A DNA stretch of 64,000 nucleotides from Aureococcus anophagefferens (Eukaryota > Sar > Pelagophyceae > Pelagomonadales > Pelagomonadaceae), in the NCBI RefSeq assembly GCF_000186865.1, contig NW_008705576.1, positions 730,484-794,483 of the forward strand, read 5' to 3'. The position numbers and the translations under genes were made by a program. How positions within the stretch are numbered: position 1 is the stretch's first letter; every line of letters starts with the position of its first letter. Positions 37,324 through 46,668 of this stretch are shown piece by piece. The notes under the pieces are model-generated. The model ran no database searches, had not been told where the DNA came from, and saw only the letters and a program-made list of their open reading frames with translations.

Positions 37324-39501
37324 TTAGCGGTAGGGCCCGTAGCAGAGGGGCACCCACGCGGACACGGCCAGCGCGGTCACGGGGAACGCGAAGAGCAACA
37401 CCCACGCGGTCCCGCACTCGAAGCACGCGTCGACGACGACGAGGCACCGCCGCGCCTTGCCGCAGCCCACGAGCGGCTCGCCGTCGCCGTTGTAGCCCCG
37501 GATCGCGGACCAGATGCGCTGGCACGTCGCCGTCTTGAGCACGTCGCCGAGCAGCGGCGCGCGGTTGATCGTCGCGACGAGCCCCGGCGCGTTGTGCTCG
37601 ATGAAGCGCCGCAGGGTGCGCACGCCCTCGACCTGGAACCCCTCGAGCGTGCCGTAGGGCACGGACGTCGCGAGCGCCTTTTCGTAGTGGTGCGCGTCGC
37701 CGGGCTTGAACAGGATCTCGAGCCAGCGCGGGAGAGCTTCGCCCGTGCGGTAGCTCGCGTAGCGGTTGAAGATGCCCTTCTTCCAGTGGCCGATGCCGTG
37801 GCGCTGGCCGAAGCGCGCGAAGAGGCCGTAGCGCTCGACGTCCTTCTCGCCGTAGTACTCCTGCAGCGACGCGTCGACGGCGTCGTCGTTCCGCGCCCTC
37901 GCGTCCTTCCTGCCGTCGGCGAAGCGCCGTTCCTTCGGGCCCGTGATCTTGAGCTCCTTGAGGCTCTTCTTGGGCACGTAGAGCAGCAAGACCATCTCCA
38001 CGGCCGCGGACCGGAGGTAGCGGAAGTTCGTGTCGATGTGCGGGCTGTCCGCGAGGTACTCGTCCAGATCCAAGATGAACTCGATCATGAGCGAATTCAG
38101 GATGACCTCCAGGGGCGAGTCGTGGTAGAACAGGAGGTACATGTTCAGCGAGTAGAGGAGGACCTCGAAGGCCGAGTTCATGAAGGTGTGGAGCCGATAT
38201 CCGATCTTCATGAGCACCGTGTCCGCCTCCTTGCGCGCGACGAGCGCCCGGATGCTGATGAGGCGGTCGACGCCGTCCTTGCTGTGGCTCGGGAAGAAGA
38301 ACTTGTGGTAGGAGTCGGGGATGACCTTGACGAGGTAGAGCACGACGACGAGCTCGATCGCGGCCTTGGTGAAGCGCGCGCCGTGGCCCTTGGCGTCGAC
38401 GCTCGCGGCGCGGTCGCTGCAGAGCGCGGCGACGTCGCCGTCGGAGCGGCCCGCGTAGAGCGTGTACATGAGGACGACCGCGGGGAAGCCGCACTGGAGC
38501 AGCAGCGTCGCTAACACGGAGAGGAGGCCGCTGCCCATGCAAGCCAAGTAGAGGTACGTGCTCGCCTTGCCCGCCTCGAACTCCCAGTCGCCGACGGCCT
38601 CCGCGATGCGCCTGAAGGGCTCGATGAGCAGGTCCTTGAGCGCCTGGCGCGCCCCCTGGGGGGACCGGTCGTAGCGCGCCGCGAAGGCGCCGTTGCGCTC
38701 GTCCCGGAGCCAGCGCCGGTACGCGGCCTTGCCGTGGTCGACGTAGGGGATCGACTCGAAGTCGTCGCCGTGGCCCTCCTGAAACCTCATGCGCGCCTCG
38801 AGCGACACGAGCGCGTGCGCCTGCCAGACCAGGGGCGCCACGCCCCAGTAGGCCAGCGTCGCCTCGCGCGCGACGCGCGGCGCGGGGCGCGGCCCGCCGT
38901 AGCCGTGCGAGAAGCCCGCGGCGCTCACGACGGAGTAGACGACGGCGGCGCCGTCCCTCTCGCCGTCGCGCGCGGCCGTCACGACCGCGAGGCGCCAGCG
39001 CATGTCCGCGCCCTCGCACTCCACGACGTCGCCGGGCTCGAAGCGCCAGAGCCGCGCCGTGGCGTCCCAGCGGCTCAGGGGCCGCGCGAGGATGTGCATC
39101 GACACGCGTTTTTCCAGGACGAGCGCGTGGTGCACGGCGAGCGCGCGCCGCACGGTCTCGCGCTCGCCGTCGGCTCTTTGCGCCACCACGGACCGCTTCT
39201 CCGTGTTAAAGTAGGGGCTGTGGTACTCCTTGAGGCCCGTCCGCGTCAGGTCGCCCGTCGACCCCGGGCTCAGCAGGAACTTGTCCGCGTCCGCGTTGCT
39301 CGCGCGGTGCACCGAGTCGTCGGAGAACGCCTCGCTGTAGGCCTGCGGCCGCGTCGACGCCGTGGCGCCCGTCGCGTCCCAGGCATCCTCGAAGTCGATG
39401 CCCAAGTCGTCGTCGCCGCCGTCGCCGGACCCTTGGGTCGAGTACGGCGCGTCCGGCTTGCAGGCGCTGTCGAAGAGCTCGGACCAGTTGAAACTGTACA
39501 T
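37324..39501 (-). CDS. Large multi-pass membrane protein of unknown family, 725 aa
   Basis: The N-terminal ~90 residues are disordered. A stretch with FEPGDVVECEGADMRWRLAVV (~160-180) looks like a small Tudor/SH3-type barrel. The rest carries about five to six hydrophobic helices (ATLLLQCGFPAVVLMYTLY, AIELVVVLYLVKVI, AFEVLLYSLNMYLLFYH, VEMVLLLYVP, and a C-terminal pair VLLFAFPVTALAVSAWVPL) with several charged amphipathic segments between. Conserved-looking blocks such as RLISIRALVARKEADTVLMKIGYRL suggest a real structured family, but I do not recognise it. Gene ends lie 19 bp tail-to-tail from the MLF gene. Confidence 0.7.
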   Translation of the reverse strand: MYSFNWSELFDSACKPDAPYSTQGSGDGGDDDLGIDFEDAWDATGATASTRPQAYSEAFSDDSVHRASNADADKFLLSPGSTGDLTRTGLKEYHSPYFNTEKRSVVAQRADGERETVRRALAVHHALVLEKRVSMHILARPLSRWDATARLWRFEPGDVVECEGADMRWRLAVVTAARDGERDGAAVVYSVVSAAGFSHGYGGPRPAPRVAREATLAYWGVAPLVWQAHALVSLEARMRFQEGHGDDFESIPYVDHGKAAYRRWLRDERNGAFAARYDRSPQGARQALKDLLIEPFRRIAEAVGDWEFEAGKASTYLYLACMGSGLLSVLATLLLQCGFPAVVLMYTLYAGRSDGDVAALCSDRAASVDAKGHGARFTKAAIELVVVLYLVKVIPDSYHKFFFPSHSKDGVDRLISIRALVARKEADTVLMKIGYRLHTFMNSAFEVLLYSLNMYLLFYHDSPLEVILNSLMIEFILDLDEYLADSPHIDTNFRYLRSAAVEMVLLLYVPKKSLKELKITGPKERRFADGRKDARARNDDAVDASLQEYYGEKDVERYGLFARFGQRHGIGHWKKGIFNRYASYRTGEALPRWLEILFKPGDAHHYEKALATSVPYGTLEGFQVEGVRTLRRFIEHNAPGLVATINRAPLLGDVLKTATCQRIWSAIRGYNGDGEPLVGCGKARRCLVVVDACFECGTAWVLLFAFPVTALAVSAWVPLCYGPYR

Positions 39502-39739
39502 GGCCGCTGTCGGAAAAGGCCTTCCGCCTCTTCGTCTAGGGTAGCGCGAGCTAAACTTCCATCACAAGACCATCGGCGGCATGGGCTTCGAAGCAGCAAC
39601 GCCTTTGTTGATGCCGATGACGCTGCTCTCGCGTGGGAAACATTGTATTTTGCTGAAGCCGATTCGGGCTGTCGCGTGAATTTCGCGGCGCGGCAGCCCA
39701 CGGGTGGGCAGCCCACCCGACCAGAACAAACGCATCGCA

Positions 39740-40261
39740 ATGCCGCGCTTGGAGCGCCAGGGCAGCGAGCTGCAGATGCAGGGCTGGCTGGTCAAGCGCA
39801 AGAAATCCGGCGAGACGCACATCGGCGGCTCGCGCACGAAGCGCTTCTTCAAGCTCTGCTACTTCGCCGGCGGCCGCGAGAGCACGACGGGCCGCGACGA
39901 CCAGCTCGCGCTCGCCTACTATCGGCGGCCGAAAGATGAGCCGCAGGAATGGCTCAAGGTGAAGGACATCCAGAGCGTCGTCTCGGTGCTGCCCACCGAA
40001 TTCACCGTCGTGCATCCCAAGCGGTCGTACGTGCTCCGGACCGCGTCGAAGGAGGAGTGCACGGCGTGGGTGAGCGCGATCCTCCTCGCGATGCGCCGCG
40101 CGGCCCAGATCACGCCGCGCAAGCTCGATCCCACGAGCCCGTGCTGCTCGTCGCACTCGCGCGACAAGCGGCGGATCCTCGGGAGCGCGAACCGCGGCCC
40201 CGCCAAAATCGCCATCGAGCAGACGGGGTTCTCGAACGGCGAGAGGGAGGCTTTCTACTAG
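39740..40261 (+). CDS. PH-domain protein, 173 aa
   Basis: Starts at ATG 39740. Residues ~8-115 fit a pleckstrin homology domain: the opening strand QMQGWLVKRKK, KRFFKLCYF, a YYRRPKDEPQEWLKVKDIQSVV central part, and the C-terminal helix with the near-invariant Trp in KEECTAWVSAILLAMRRA. A basic ~50-residue tail with CCSS follows. Basic residues in the first loop (KRKKSGETHIGGSRTKR) would suit phosphoinositide binding, but specificity cannot be read from the sequence. The protein is little more than a PH module, so it is probably an adaptor. Confidence 0.85.
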   Translation: MPRLERQGSELQMQGWLVKRKKSGETHIGGSRTKRFFKLCYFAGGRESTTGRDDQLALAYYRRPKDEPQEWLKVKDIQSVVSVLPTEFTVVHPKRSYVLRTASKEECTAWVSAILLAMRRAAQITPRKLDPTSPCCSSHSRDKRRILGSANRGPAKIAIEQTGFSNGEREAFY

Positions 40262-40296
40262 AGAAGTACTAAAATTCGGCAGCATGCGTGTTCGAC

Positions 40297-41689
40297 TTAC
40301 TCCGCGGGCGCCTCCTCTTTGGCCGCGGCTTCCGCGGGCGCCTCCGCCGCGTCCTCCTCCGCCGCGTCCCCGCCAAAAACATCGGGGAGCTGTTTCCAGC
40401 CGGAGTGTTGTGAACGCATCGTGTTTGGATTGTTGTGAATCTCTCGCTTCGTCGGGACGCGCGAGTCCGGCGCAAAGACGTGCTTCCGGACGCCATGTGT
40501 AACTTCAACTTTAAGTTCAACATAGATCGCAAGTTCAACTTGAACTTCAACAAATCCCGTCTCGTTCCAGCCGCCGCTTTGTCCAGGGTCATTGGGCAGC
40601 GGCGCCGCACCACACGGGGAACGACGGTCGCGCGGCCCGACCGCTATCGCGGATTTCCCCTCCCGTAGTCCTGGCGCGCGGATCACTAGCGCGTAGCACT
40701 AGGGAGTGCTAGGCGTGGAACCCGGTTTGACGTAGGGAACTGTGAAAATCGAAAGTCCGAGAAATGAAGCCATTTTCGCAGGAGAACGAAACCTATGCGT
40801 CGGTAGCACAGAACGATCGTCGAATCGACAAGTTTCGACGAAAATCGGGATTTCTGCCATGCGTCGGAAGCACAAAAACGACCGTCCGAACACGATTCGT
40901 TCACAACGGTCCAGCTGGAAACAGCTCCCCAATGTTTTTTGCGTCCCCGCCGACCCGGCGGAAGCTCACGACCGCCAGGATCATCTTCCGCAGCGCCGTC
41001 TCGAGCCGCACGTCCGCGACGCCCTTCAGCGCCGCCTTCAGCGCGTCCGTGTCGTAGTTCGGCGGCAGCTTCAGCAACACGTGCTTGCAGCGGAAGCCCG
41101 GCGCGTTGCAGCGCGCGCACAGAGCCGCGAGGTCGACGCCGGACATGTCGAAGGACACGGAGCCCATGGGCCGCGCGGAGACCTCGGGCCCGCCCCACGG
41201 AGGGTCGAGGAAGAGGAGGTCCGCGCGGCGGACCGCGGCGCGCGCGGCCGCGAGGTCGCCGGAGACCTCCGCCGGTTCCTCGGCGGCCGTCGCGGCGGCG
41301 ATGTCGCCGTGGAGGCACGTCGCGTCGAGGCCCGCGGTCTCGACGTTGTGCTTGAGGAATTCGAAGCGCGTCGCGTCGAGCTCGACGCCCGTGACGCGCG
41401 TCGCGCCCGGCGCCCTGGCGAGCGCGCGCGCGAAGCTCAGCACGTTGCCGCCGACGCAGGCGCAGCCGTCGCAGATCTCGGAAAAGGGCGCGCCGGGGAG
41501 CTTGAGCGCGAGCTTCGTGATGCGGTCCGCCGTGCGCGCGTCCGTGACGCTGTAGACGGCGACCTCGTCGAGGAGCATGCCCTTGCGCGCGGCCTCGGAG
41601 CACTGCGTGCCCCAGAGCTGGAACCGCTTCCCGTCCGACACCTCCACGGCGCGCGACGCCGCCGTCTGCGAGGCGGAGGACTCGGCCAT
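40297..41689 (-). CDS. Trimethylguanosine synthase (TGS1)-like cap methyltransferase, interrupted near its 3' end
   Basis: Starts at 41689. The SAM-binding core reads EICDGCACVGGNVLSFA (motif I), VTGVELDATR, and the catalytic FLDPPWGGPEVS, where PPWGGP is characteristic of the TGS1 family (m7G cap to m2,2,7G on snRNA and snoRNA). The protein is about the size of the minimal TGS1 catalytic domain. Near the C-terminus a 566-bp inverted-repeat element (40375-40940) is inserted. If unspliced, the protein ends at about 40901. If a 553-bp GC-AG intron (40390-40942) is removed, it continues with an acidic tail (FGGDAAEEDAAEAPAEAAAKE) to the stop at 40297. The matching GGDA on both sides of the element shows the tail is the ancestral one. 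Confidence 0.8.
40375..40940. mobile_element. 566-bp terminal-inverted-repeat element (MITE-like)
   Basis: The ends are ~30-bp inverted repeats: AAAAACATCGGGGAGCTG... at 40375 and the complementary ...CAGCTCCCCAATGTTTTTT at 40940, continuing through TTTCCAGC.GGA with few mismatches. An 11-bp direct repeat GCGTCCCCGCC flanks it (40364-40374 and 40941-40951). The interior is markedly AT-richer than the host gene and has no convincing ORF. It differs from the introners in length, termini and flank length, and its ends do not supply an AG at the host boundary. Confidence 0.85.
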
Positions 41690-41746
41690 GTTTTGTTGAG
41701 CCCAAAACGGCCGATGATGAAGAACTGATTGAAGCGTCGAGCATGG

Positions 41747-43126
41747 ATGTATGAAATGCTGCCCGCGATGGGCGCGGCGCTCGCGATCCTGCTCGCGCTG
41801 CCCGCGCTGGCCGTGCGCGAGCGGCGCATGTGCACCCCGAGCCTCTGCGTCGGCGGCGACGACGGCGCCTTCGACGCGTCGCTCATCTCGTCGGCGCGCG
41901 TCGTCCATCGCTTCGCGCCGACGGACCCGGCGCGCTACCTGTCCGTGCTCGACGTCGGCGGCGGCGGCGCGTGGCTCGCGGCGCGACGCGGGTCCTTCCC
42001 CTCGGCGGACGGCGCCAACATCTCCGCGGTCGTCTGGACGGGCTGCGACGCCGAGCTGCGGAGCCCGGCCGGCGGCGCGTGCGCGGACGCGGCGCCCGTC
42101 GAGCTCTTCCGCGGCGACGCCGTCGCGCACAACGTGGGCTTTCTCCTCGCCGGCGGCGCCCTCCACGCCTTCGGCGGCCTCTTCGACGAGCGCGATCCCG
42201 CGCGGCCGGGCGTCCGCGCGGCGGGGCCCGTCGCTTTGACGCGAGAGGGTTTGGAGGCGCTCGCGAGGGCCGACGTCGCGCGGGCGCCCGTCGTCCTCGG
42301 CGGCGCCCACGCCGGCGGCATCGACCGCCGGCCGCGCACGGGCACCTACTGCGAGTACGACGGCCGCGTGTCCGCGGCGGCGGCGCGCGGCCGCGTCGTT
42401 TTGCTGGCGCGCGCGAACCTCGCGCGGAACCGCACCGCCGACGGCGGCTTCGGCGGGCGCTCCGTCCAGGCCGCCGCGGGCGCCGTCGCCGGCCTCGGGG
42501 ACCCGGCGACGCTCCTGGGGCCCTTCTTCCCCGCGGACGTCGCGGCGTTCGCGCCGCGCGGCGCGTGCGCGGCGCCCGCCGCGGGCGACAACGTCTACTT
42601 CGCGGCCGTCAACGCGAACCCCGTCGACGCGTCGACGTTCCTGGGCCTCTTCCCCGTCGTGCGCAACGGCGCGGATCGCGACGACGCCTACGTCGCGCTG
42701 GCCGTCTCCTGCGACGGCGTCGCGTTCTCCGCGTTCCGCCGTTTGCTGAACTCGACGCCCGCGAGCCTCGGCCGCTCGAGCGACCACCCGGCGGACGGGT
42801 TCCTCGTCGACGGCGGCGCCATCTACTTCTACGTGCACCGCGGCGTGCCCGGCGTCTTCGACGACGACCACGGGTCGAGCTCGATCGCCGGGTCGCGCGT
42901 CGTCCGCTACGAGCTCGACCGGCCCGCGCTCGCGGCCTACACGGCGGAGGCCAAGGCGTCGCTCGCCTCCTGCGGCGCGTCGCCGGCGCCGGCGGCGCCC
43001 CGGTCCGCCTACGACCGGTGCTGGCTCGAGTGCGCGCGCGACGCGCGGCGCTCGAGCCGCCACCGCGACGACCGCGCGGTGGACGCGTGCTTCGCCCACT
43101 GCCTCGGGAGGCACTGCCCTTATTAA
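41747..43126 (+). CDS. Secreted protein, probable beta-propeller (glycosidase-like fold), 459 aa
   Basis: The ATG at 41747 opens a signal peptide (MYEMLPAMGAALAILLALPALA). The mature protein has repeated beta-hairpin blocks (VGFLLAGGALHAFGGLF, TGTYCEYDGRVS, GRVVLLARANLARN, DNVYFAAVNANP, GFLVDGGAIYFYVHRGVPG), the cadence of a five-bladed propeller such as GH32/43-type folds or algal secreted homologues. NRT and NST sequons and paired cysteines (CDAELRSPAGGACA, CWLECARDARR ... CFAHCLGRHC) agree with secretion. Catalytic residues cannot be assigned, so an enzymatic role is unproven. The C-terminal Cys cluster ends almost at the stop. Confidence 0.65.
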   Translation: MYEMLPAMGAALAILLALPALAVRERRMCTPSLCVGGDDGAFDASLISSARVVHRFAPTDPARYLSVLDVGGGGAWLAARRGSFPSADGANISAVVWTGCDAELRSPAGGACADAAPVELFRGDAVAHNVGFLLAGGALHAFGGLFDERDPARPGVRAAGPVALTREGLEALARADVARAPVVLGGAHAGGIDRRPRTGTYCEYDGRVSAAAARGRVVLLARANLARNRTADGGFGGRSVQAAAGAVAGLGDPATLLGPFFPADVAAFAPRGACAAPAAGDNVYFAAVNANPVDASTFLGLFPVVRNGADRDDAYVALAVSCDGVAFSAFRRLLNSTPASLGRSSDHPADGFLVDGGAIYFYVHRGVPGVFDDDHGSSSIAGSRVVRYELDRPALAAYTAEAKASLASCGASPAPAAPRSAYDRCWLECARDARRSSRHRDDRAVDACFAHCLGRHCPY

Positions 43127-43219
43127 GCGTCGGACGTCAGCACGACCGTGAGCTGCGCCCACTGCCTCGGGAGGCACTGCCCTTAATTAAGCGTCGGACG
43201 TCAGCACGACCGTGAGCTG
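43093..43219. repeat. Direct duplication of 63/64 bp across two convergent gene ends
   Basis: 43093-43155 and 43156-43219 are the same sequence except for one added A (CCCTTATTAAG versus CCCTTAATTAAG). Each copy includes the last codons and stop of the plus-strand gene and the last codons and stop of the minus-strand gene. It is either a recent tandem duplication or an assembly artefact. Confidence 0.85.
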
Positions 43220-45256
43220 CTGCTTCTTCTTGGAGAATTTCGCCGACGCGGCCGCCGGGTCCGCGGCGAAGGGGAGCGCAATCTTCGCCTTGCGGCGGTC
43301 GACCTTGAGGCGGAGCGTCGCGCCGGAGACGTCCAGGTCGACGTCCTTCATGGACGCGGCGCCGTCGAGCTTGGCGACGATCTGGACGCGCCGCCGGCCC
43401 GACGCGTCGCGCTCGAGGTCCTTGGACTCGTACGCGAAGCCCGGCGCGTCCGCGGCCGCCGCCGCGGCGGGCGGCGGCGGCGGCGGCGCGGCGGCCTTGG
43501 CGGCCTTGGCGGCGTTGAGGCGGTCCGTCGCCTTGGCGTCGGCCGTGGCGATGAAGCCCTCCTTGAAGTCCTTGAGGACGCCCTTCTTCTCGCGCTTCCT
43601 GGGGGCCTCGCGCTCAACCTCGGGCTTCTCGGGGAACTTCTCCGCGGGCGCCGGCTCCGGCTTCCCAAAGTCGCCGAACATGCCGCCGAAGTCGAGCTTG
43701 TCCGCGAAGGATCGCAGCTGGTCGATGGTGCCGTCGTCGTCGTCGTCGGCCGGCGCCGCGGCTTTCTTCGTCGCGTTCGAGAACTCCCTGTCGACGTCGG
43801 CCATCATCGCGTCGAAGACCGGGTCCGCGACCCTCGAGTCGCGCGTCGCCGCCTCGTCGTCGCCGTAGAGCGACGGCTTCGTGTCGTCGTCGAGGAAGCC
43901 CTTGGTGATCTTGTCGAAGGCCTTGGTGGAATAGTCGGGCTCCGCCGGCGGCTTCGGCGCCGCCGCCGCGGGCTTGTTGCCCACCTGGCCGCCCTCGGCG
44001 TGCTTGCGGAGCGCGGCGTCCTGTTCCTCCTTGGTCATCTGCGTCGTGTCGACGACCTTGCACTTGGACATGAAGCGGCTGTAGGTGCCCTCCTTCTGCG
44101 AGTCGCCCTGCGAGCTCCCGTTCGGGTAGAGGGGCTTGGCCTGCTTCGCCTTGTCGCCCGCGAGGAAGCCCTTCGTCACCGCGGGCTTCTTCGGCTTCGC
44201 CGGCGCGTCGCTCGAGATGTCGAAGCCGTCGGTCGACGCCTCGAGGGCGTCGTCGGGGGCCACCTCCTGGATCATGACCTTCTTCTTCTGGGCCGCCGTC
44301 TCGGGCAGCTTCATGGCCAGCCCGTTCTCCTTCTCGCGGTCCGCGGCGAGGCCCCGCGCGCGCGCGAGGAGGCTCTCCGGCGACGCGGCGACGCCCGTCG
44401 CCTCGGCGTTCGGCTTGACGTCCTTGGGCGGCGCCTTCTTCTTCTCCCGGGAGCCGGGGGGCGCGGACTGGAACGAGACCTCGTCCAGGGGAAAAGCCAC
44501 AGGCTCGTCGCCGGCCTTGCCGCCGCCGCCCTTGTACTTGGAGTTGATGTGCTTCCAGCTCTTGGCGTCCGTGTCGACGGCGAGCTTCGACTCCGCCGCG
44601 ACCCAGCGCACGGCGAGCGCGGAGACGTCGCGCTTGAACGGCGACCGGGGCCCCTCGGCCGCGACCTGGTCCAGGACCCAGGGGTGGAAGAGCACGTCGA
44701 TGGCCTGGCCGCTGCCGACCTGGTCGCCGGCGCCGGCGACGGCGCAGGGCCGCGCCGAGCCGACGACCATGGGGATCTGCAGGCCCGACGCGGACGACCA
44801 GCCGGGTTTTTGGGATTTCACGTCCACGGGCAGCCCCGCGGCGTCGTTGGGCGGCTGGAGCGCCGGGTGCGCGCAGCAGTTGATCATGAGCTTGCCGCCG
44901 TTGTACTTGAGCGCCGCCTTGATGACGTAGCCCGCCGCCGGCGTCAGCGCGTCGGGCGTCATGAGCTTCGACATGAGCTCGTTCGCCTTGGCGTCGTCGG
45001 GCTCCATGCCCTCGGCGAGCTCGTCGCCGTTGGCCTTGGCCATGTGCTTGGCGCTCTCCGTGAGCAGCTCGCTGTAGCCGTCGGGGTCCTCCTCCGACAT
45101 CTTCGTCAGCTTCTGCCACATGCCGTCGGCGTTGGCGAGCTCCGACGCGGGGATGCCCATCTGGCGCGCCATGGCCTTGACCTCCGCGGGGATCTTCCCC
45201 ACGCCTTTCGCCGAGTAGTCGCCGGGCCGCGCCGACTGGCGCTTGCCCTGGTTCAT
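43187..45256 (-). CDS. PIH1-domain protein with C-terminal CS-like domain (dynein/R2TP assembly factor), 689 aa
   Basis: Starts at 45256. The PIH1 domain spans about 35-260: GYVIKAAL..NGGKLMINCCAHP, then GLQIPMVVGSARPC, IDVLFHPWVLDQ and FKRDVSALAVRWVA. The long middle is disordered and charged. The last ~95 residues are a CS/p23-like beta domain (VQIVAKLDGAASMKDVDLDV ... KKKQQLTVVLTSD). PIH1 plus CS is the layout of PIH1D and kintoun-type proteins, which work with HSP90 on axonemal dynein preassembly or in R2TP. Which subfamily is not resolved. Along with the CCP, RP2 and PG-rich genes it hints at a cilium-related gene set. Confidence 0.85.
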   Translation of the reverse strand: MNQGKRQSARPGDYSAKGVGKIPAEVKAMARQMGIPASELANADGMWQKLTKMSEEDPDGYSELLTESAKHMAKANGDELAEGMEPDDAKANELMSKLMTPDALTPAAGYVIKAALKYNGGKLMINCCAHPALQPPNDAAGLPVDVKSQKPGWSSASGLQIPMVVGSARPCAVAGAGDQVGSGQAIDVLFHPWVLDQVAAEGPRSPFKRDVSALAVRWVAAESKLAVDTDAKSWKHINSKYKGGGGKAGDEPVAFPLDEVSFQSAPPGSREKKKAPPKDVKPNAEATGVAASPESLLARARGLAADREKENGLAMKLPETAAQKKKVMIQEVAPDDALEASTDGFDISSDAPAKPKKPAVTKGFLAGDKAKQAKPLYPNGSSQGDSQKEGTYSRFMSKCKVVDTTQMTKEEQDAALRKHAEGGQVGNKPAAAAPKPPAEPDYSTKAFDKITKGFLDDDTKPSLYGDDEAATRDSRVADPVFDAMMADVDREFSNATKKAAAPADDDDDGTIDQLRSFADKLDFGGMFGDFGKPEPAPAEKFPEKPEVEREAPRKREKKGVLKDFKEGFIATADAKATDRLNAAKAAKAAAPPPPPPAAAAAADAPGFAYESKDLERDASGRRRVQIVAKLDGAASMKDVDLDVSGATLRLKVDRRKAKIALPFAADPAAASAKFSKKKQQLTVVLTSDA

Positions 45257-45381
45257 GGCGGCCGGCGAAAAGGCGCTGCGACGCGCGCGCGATGGGGGCA
45301 GCCTCGGTTTTGCGCTGCGCGGCCAAAGCGCACCCAACGGCTCAACGAGCCGACCGTGCCTCGGCTGCCGCGACGCGGACG

Positions 45382-46668
45382 ATGGTCGCGTCGCGGCTCT
45401 TGGCAGCCCTCGTGCTCCTCGGCCGCGCTTCCGCGCGCGACTGGCGGACGGCCGCGTTCTGGCCGGACGTCTTCGAGACGCTGCAGAAGGGCCGCTTGCC
45501 GACGCAGCCGGCGCCGCGCCGCTGCATCCTCGGCGCGTTCAACGCCACGGGCTGCCGGGCTGCCATTTTATTGCCGGCGACGTACCGCGAGAGCGCCGCG
45601 AGCCTCGAGAGCCAGGCGGCCGTGGCCCGGGCCCTGCACGCGGGCCTCGGCCACCCCGTGGCCGTGCTCGTCGTCACCGAGCCGCCGTACGACGCCGCGA
45701 GGATCCGCCACGCGTTCCGCGAGCACGTCGTGCACATCCGCGAGCTCGCGGATGCGGAGCGGCGCGCCCAGGACCGGTTGCCCTTCTGGCTGCGCCAGTG
45801 GTACAAGCACGCCGTCGCCGTGCGCATGCTCGACCACCTCGAGGCCCACTCGCGGCACCCCGTCGACGTCGTCGCGAAATTCCGCTTCGACAGCCACCTC
45901 GTCTTCCGCGACGACGCGGCCATCCTCGCCATGGCGACGCGGAGCTTGGCGGAGCCCGACGCGTTGTGGGCGCAGATCGAGATGCAGTGGTGGGGCGCGG
46001 CGGCGGTCGCGAGGACGTTCCTCGACGCTCTTTTGACGGACGCGCGCGAGCCCGAGGCCTACGAGCTCGTGCTCAACGGGACGCAGCTCCGCCGCTGGGA
46101 CGCCAAGCCCACGAAAGAGTGGTTCGACATGATGGCGGCGTCGGACCTCATGTTCCCGGGCTACGGGGACACATCCCTCGACGAGCTGCGCGCGTCCGGG
46201 GACGCGAGGCGATGGGTCCGGACGAAGCCGTCGTTCTGGCCCGGCGTCTCGAGCGAGGAGCTCTTCGTCGGCGCGGCCCTGCGCCACGACCTCGTGATCA
46301 AGGACCTGACGACGGCGCCGGGCGTCAAGGAGGCGACGTGGAACAAGGACTGGATGCGGTGGGTCGAGGTCGACGGCTGCAAGCTCGGCAACGTCGTCAA
46401 GCTCGACGGCAGCGACGACGTCGCGACCTACGGCGCCGCGGCGCGGGACTGCAAGCTCTACCCGACGGGCAAGAACGCGACGCGCGGGCGCTTCAACGCC
46501 TACTTTGCGCGGAATCTGACGGACGCGGACCTCGGCGCGGTCGTCACCGCGCGCGTCGCGCGCGAGAACCCGACCTGCGCGGAGACGTCCTACGTCTTCG
46601 GCGACGGCATGCTCGAGCGCATCTACCCGGGCTTCTGGGGCGCCGAGCTCGAGGCCACGGTTACCTAG
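45382..46668 (+). CDS. Secreted/ER-lumenal protein of unknown family, glycosyltransferase-like, 428 aa
   Basis: The ATG at 45382 begins a signal peptide (VASRLLAALVLLGRASA). The body is globular with patterned alpha/beta segments (HPVAVLVVTEPPYD, VDVVAKFRFDSHLVF, LWAQIEMQWWG), a DWMRWVEVDG region and NGT, NAT and NLT sequons. KFRFDSH after a hydrophobic strand could be the metal-binding acidic motif of a GT-A glycosyltransferase, and I infer that loosely; no family was recognised. Its stop overlaps the stop of the convergent dioxygenase gene by 4 bp (CTAG at 46665-46668). Confidence 0.65.
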   Translation: MVASRLLAALVLLGRASARDWRTAAFWPDVFETLQKGRLPTQPAPRRCILGAFNATGCRAAILLPATYRESAASLESQAAVARALHAGLGHPVAVLVVTEPPYDAARIRHAFREHVVHIRELADAERRAQDRLPFWLRQWYKHAVAVRMLDHLEAHSRHPVDVVAKFRFDSHLVFRDDAAILAMATRSLAEPDALWAQIEMQWWGAAAVARTFLDALLTDAREPEAYELVLNGTQLRRWDAKPTKEWFDMMAASDLMFPGYGDTSLDELRASGDARRWVRTKPSFWPGVSSEELFVGAALRHDLVIKDLTTAPGVKEATWNKDWMRWVEVDGCKLGNVVKLDGSDDVATYGAAARDCKLYPTGKNATRGRFNAYFARNLTDADLGAVVTARVARENPTCAETSYVFGDGMLERIYPGFWGAELEATVT

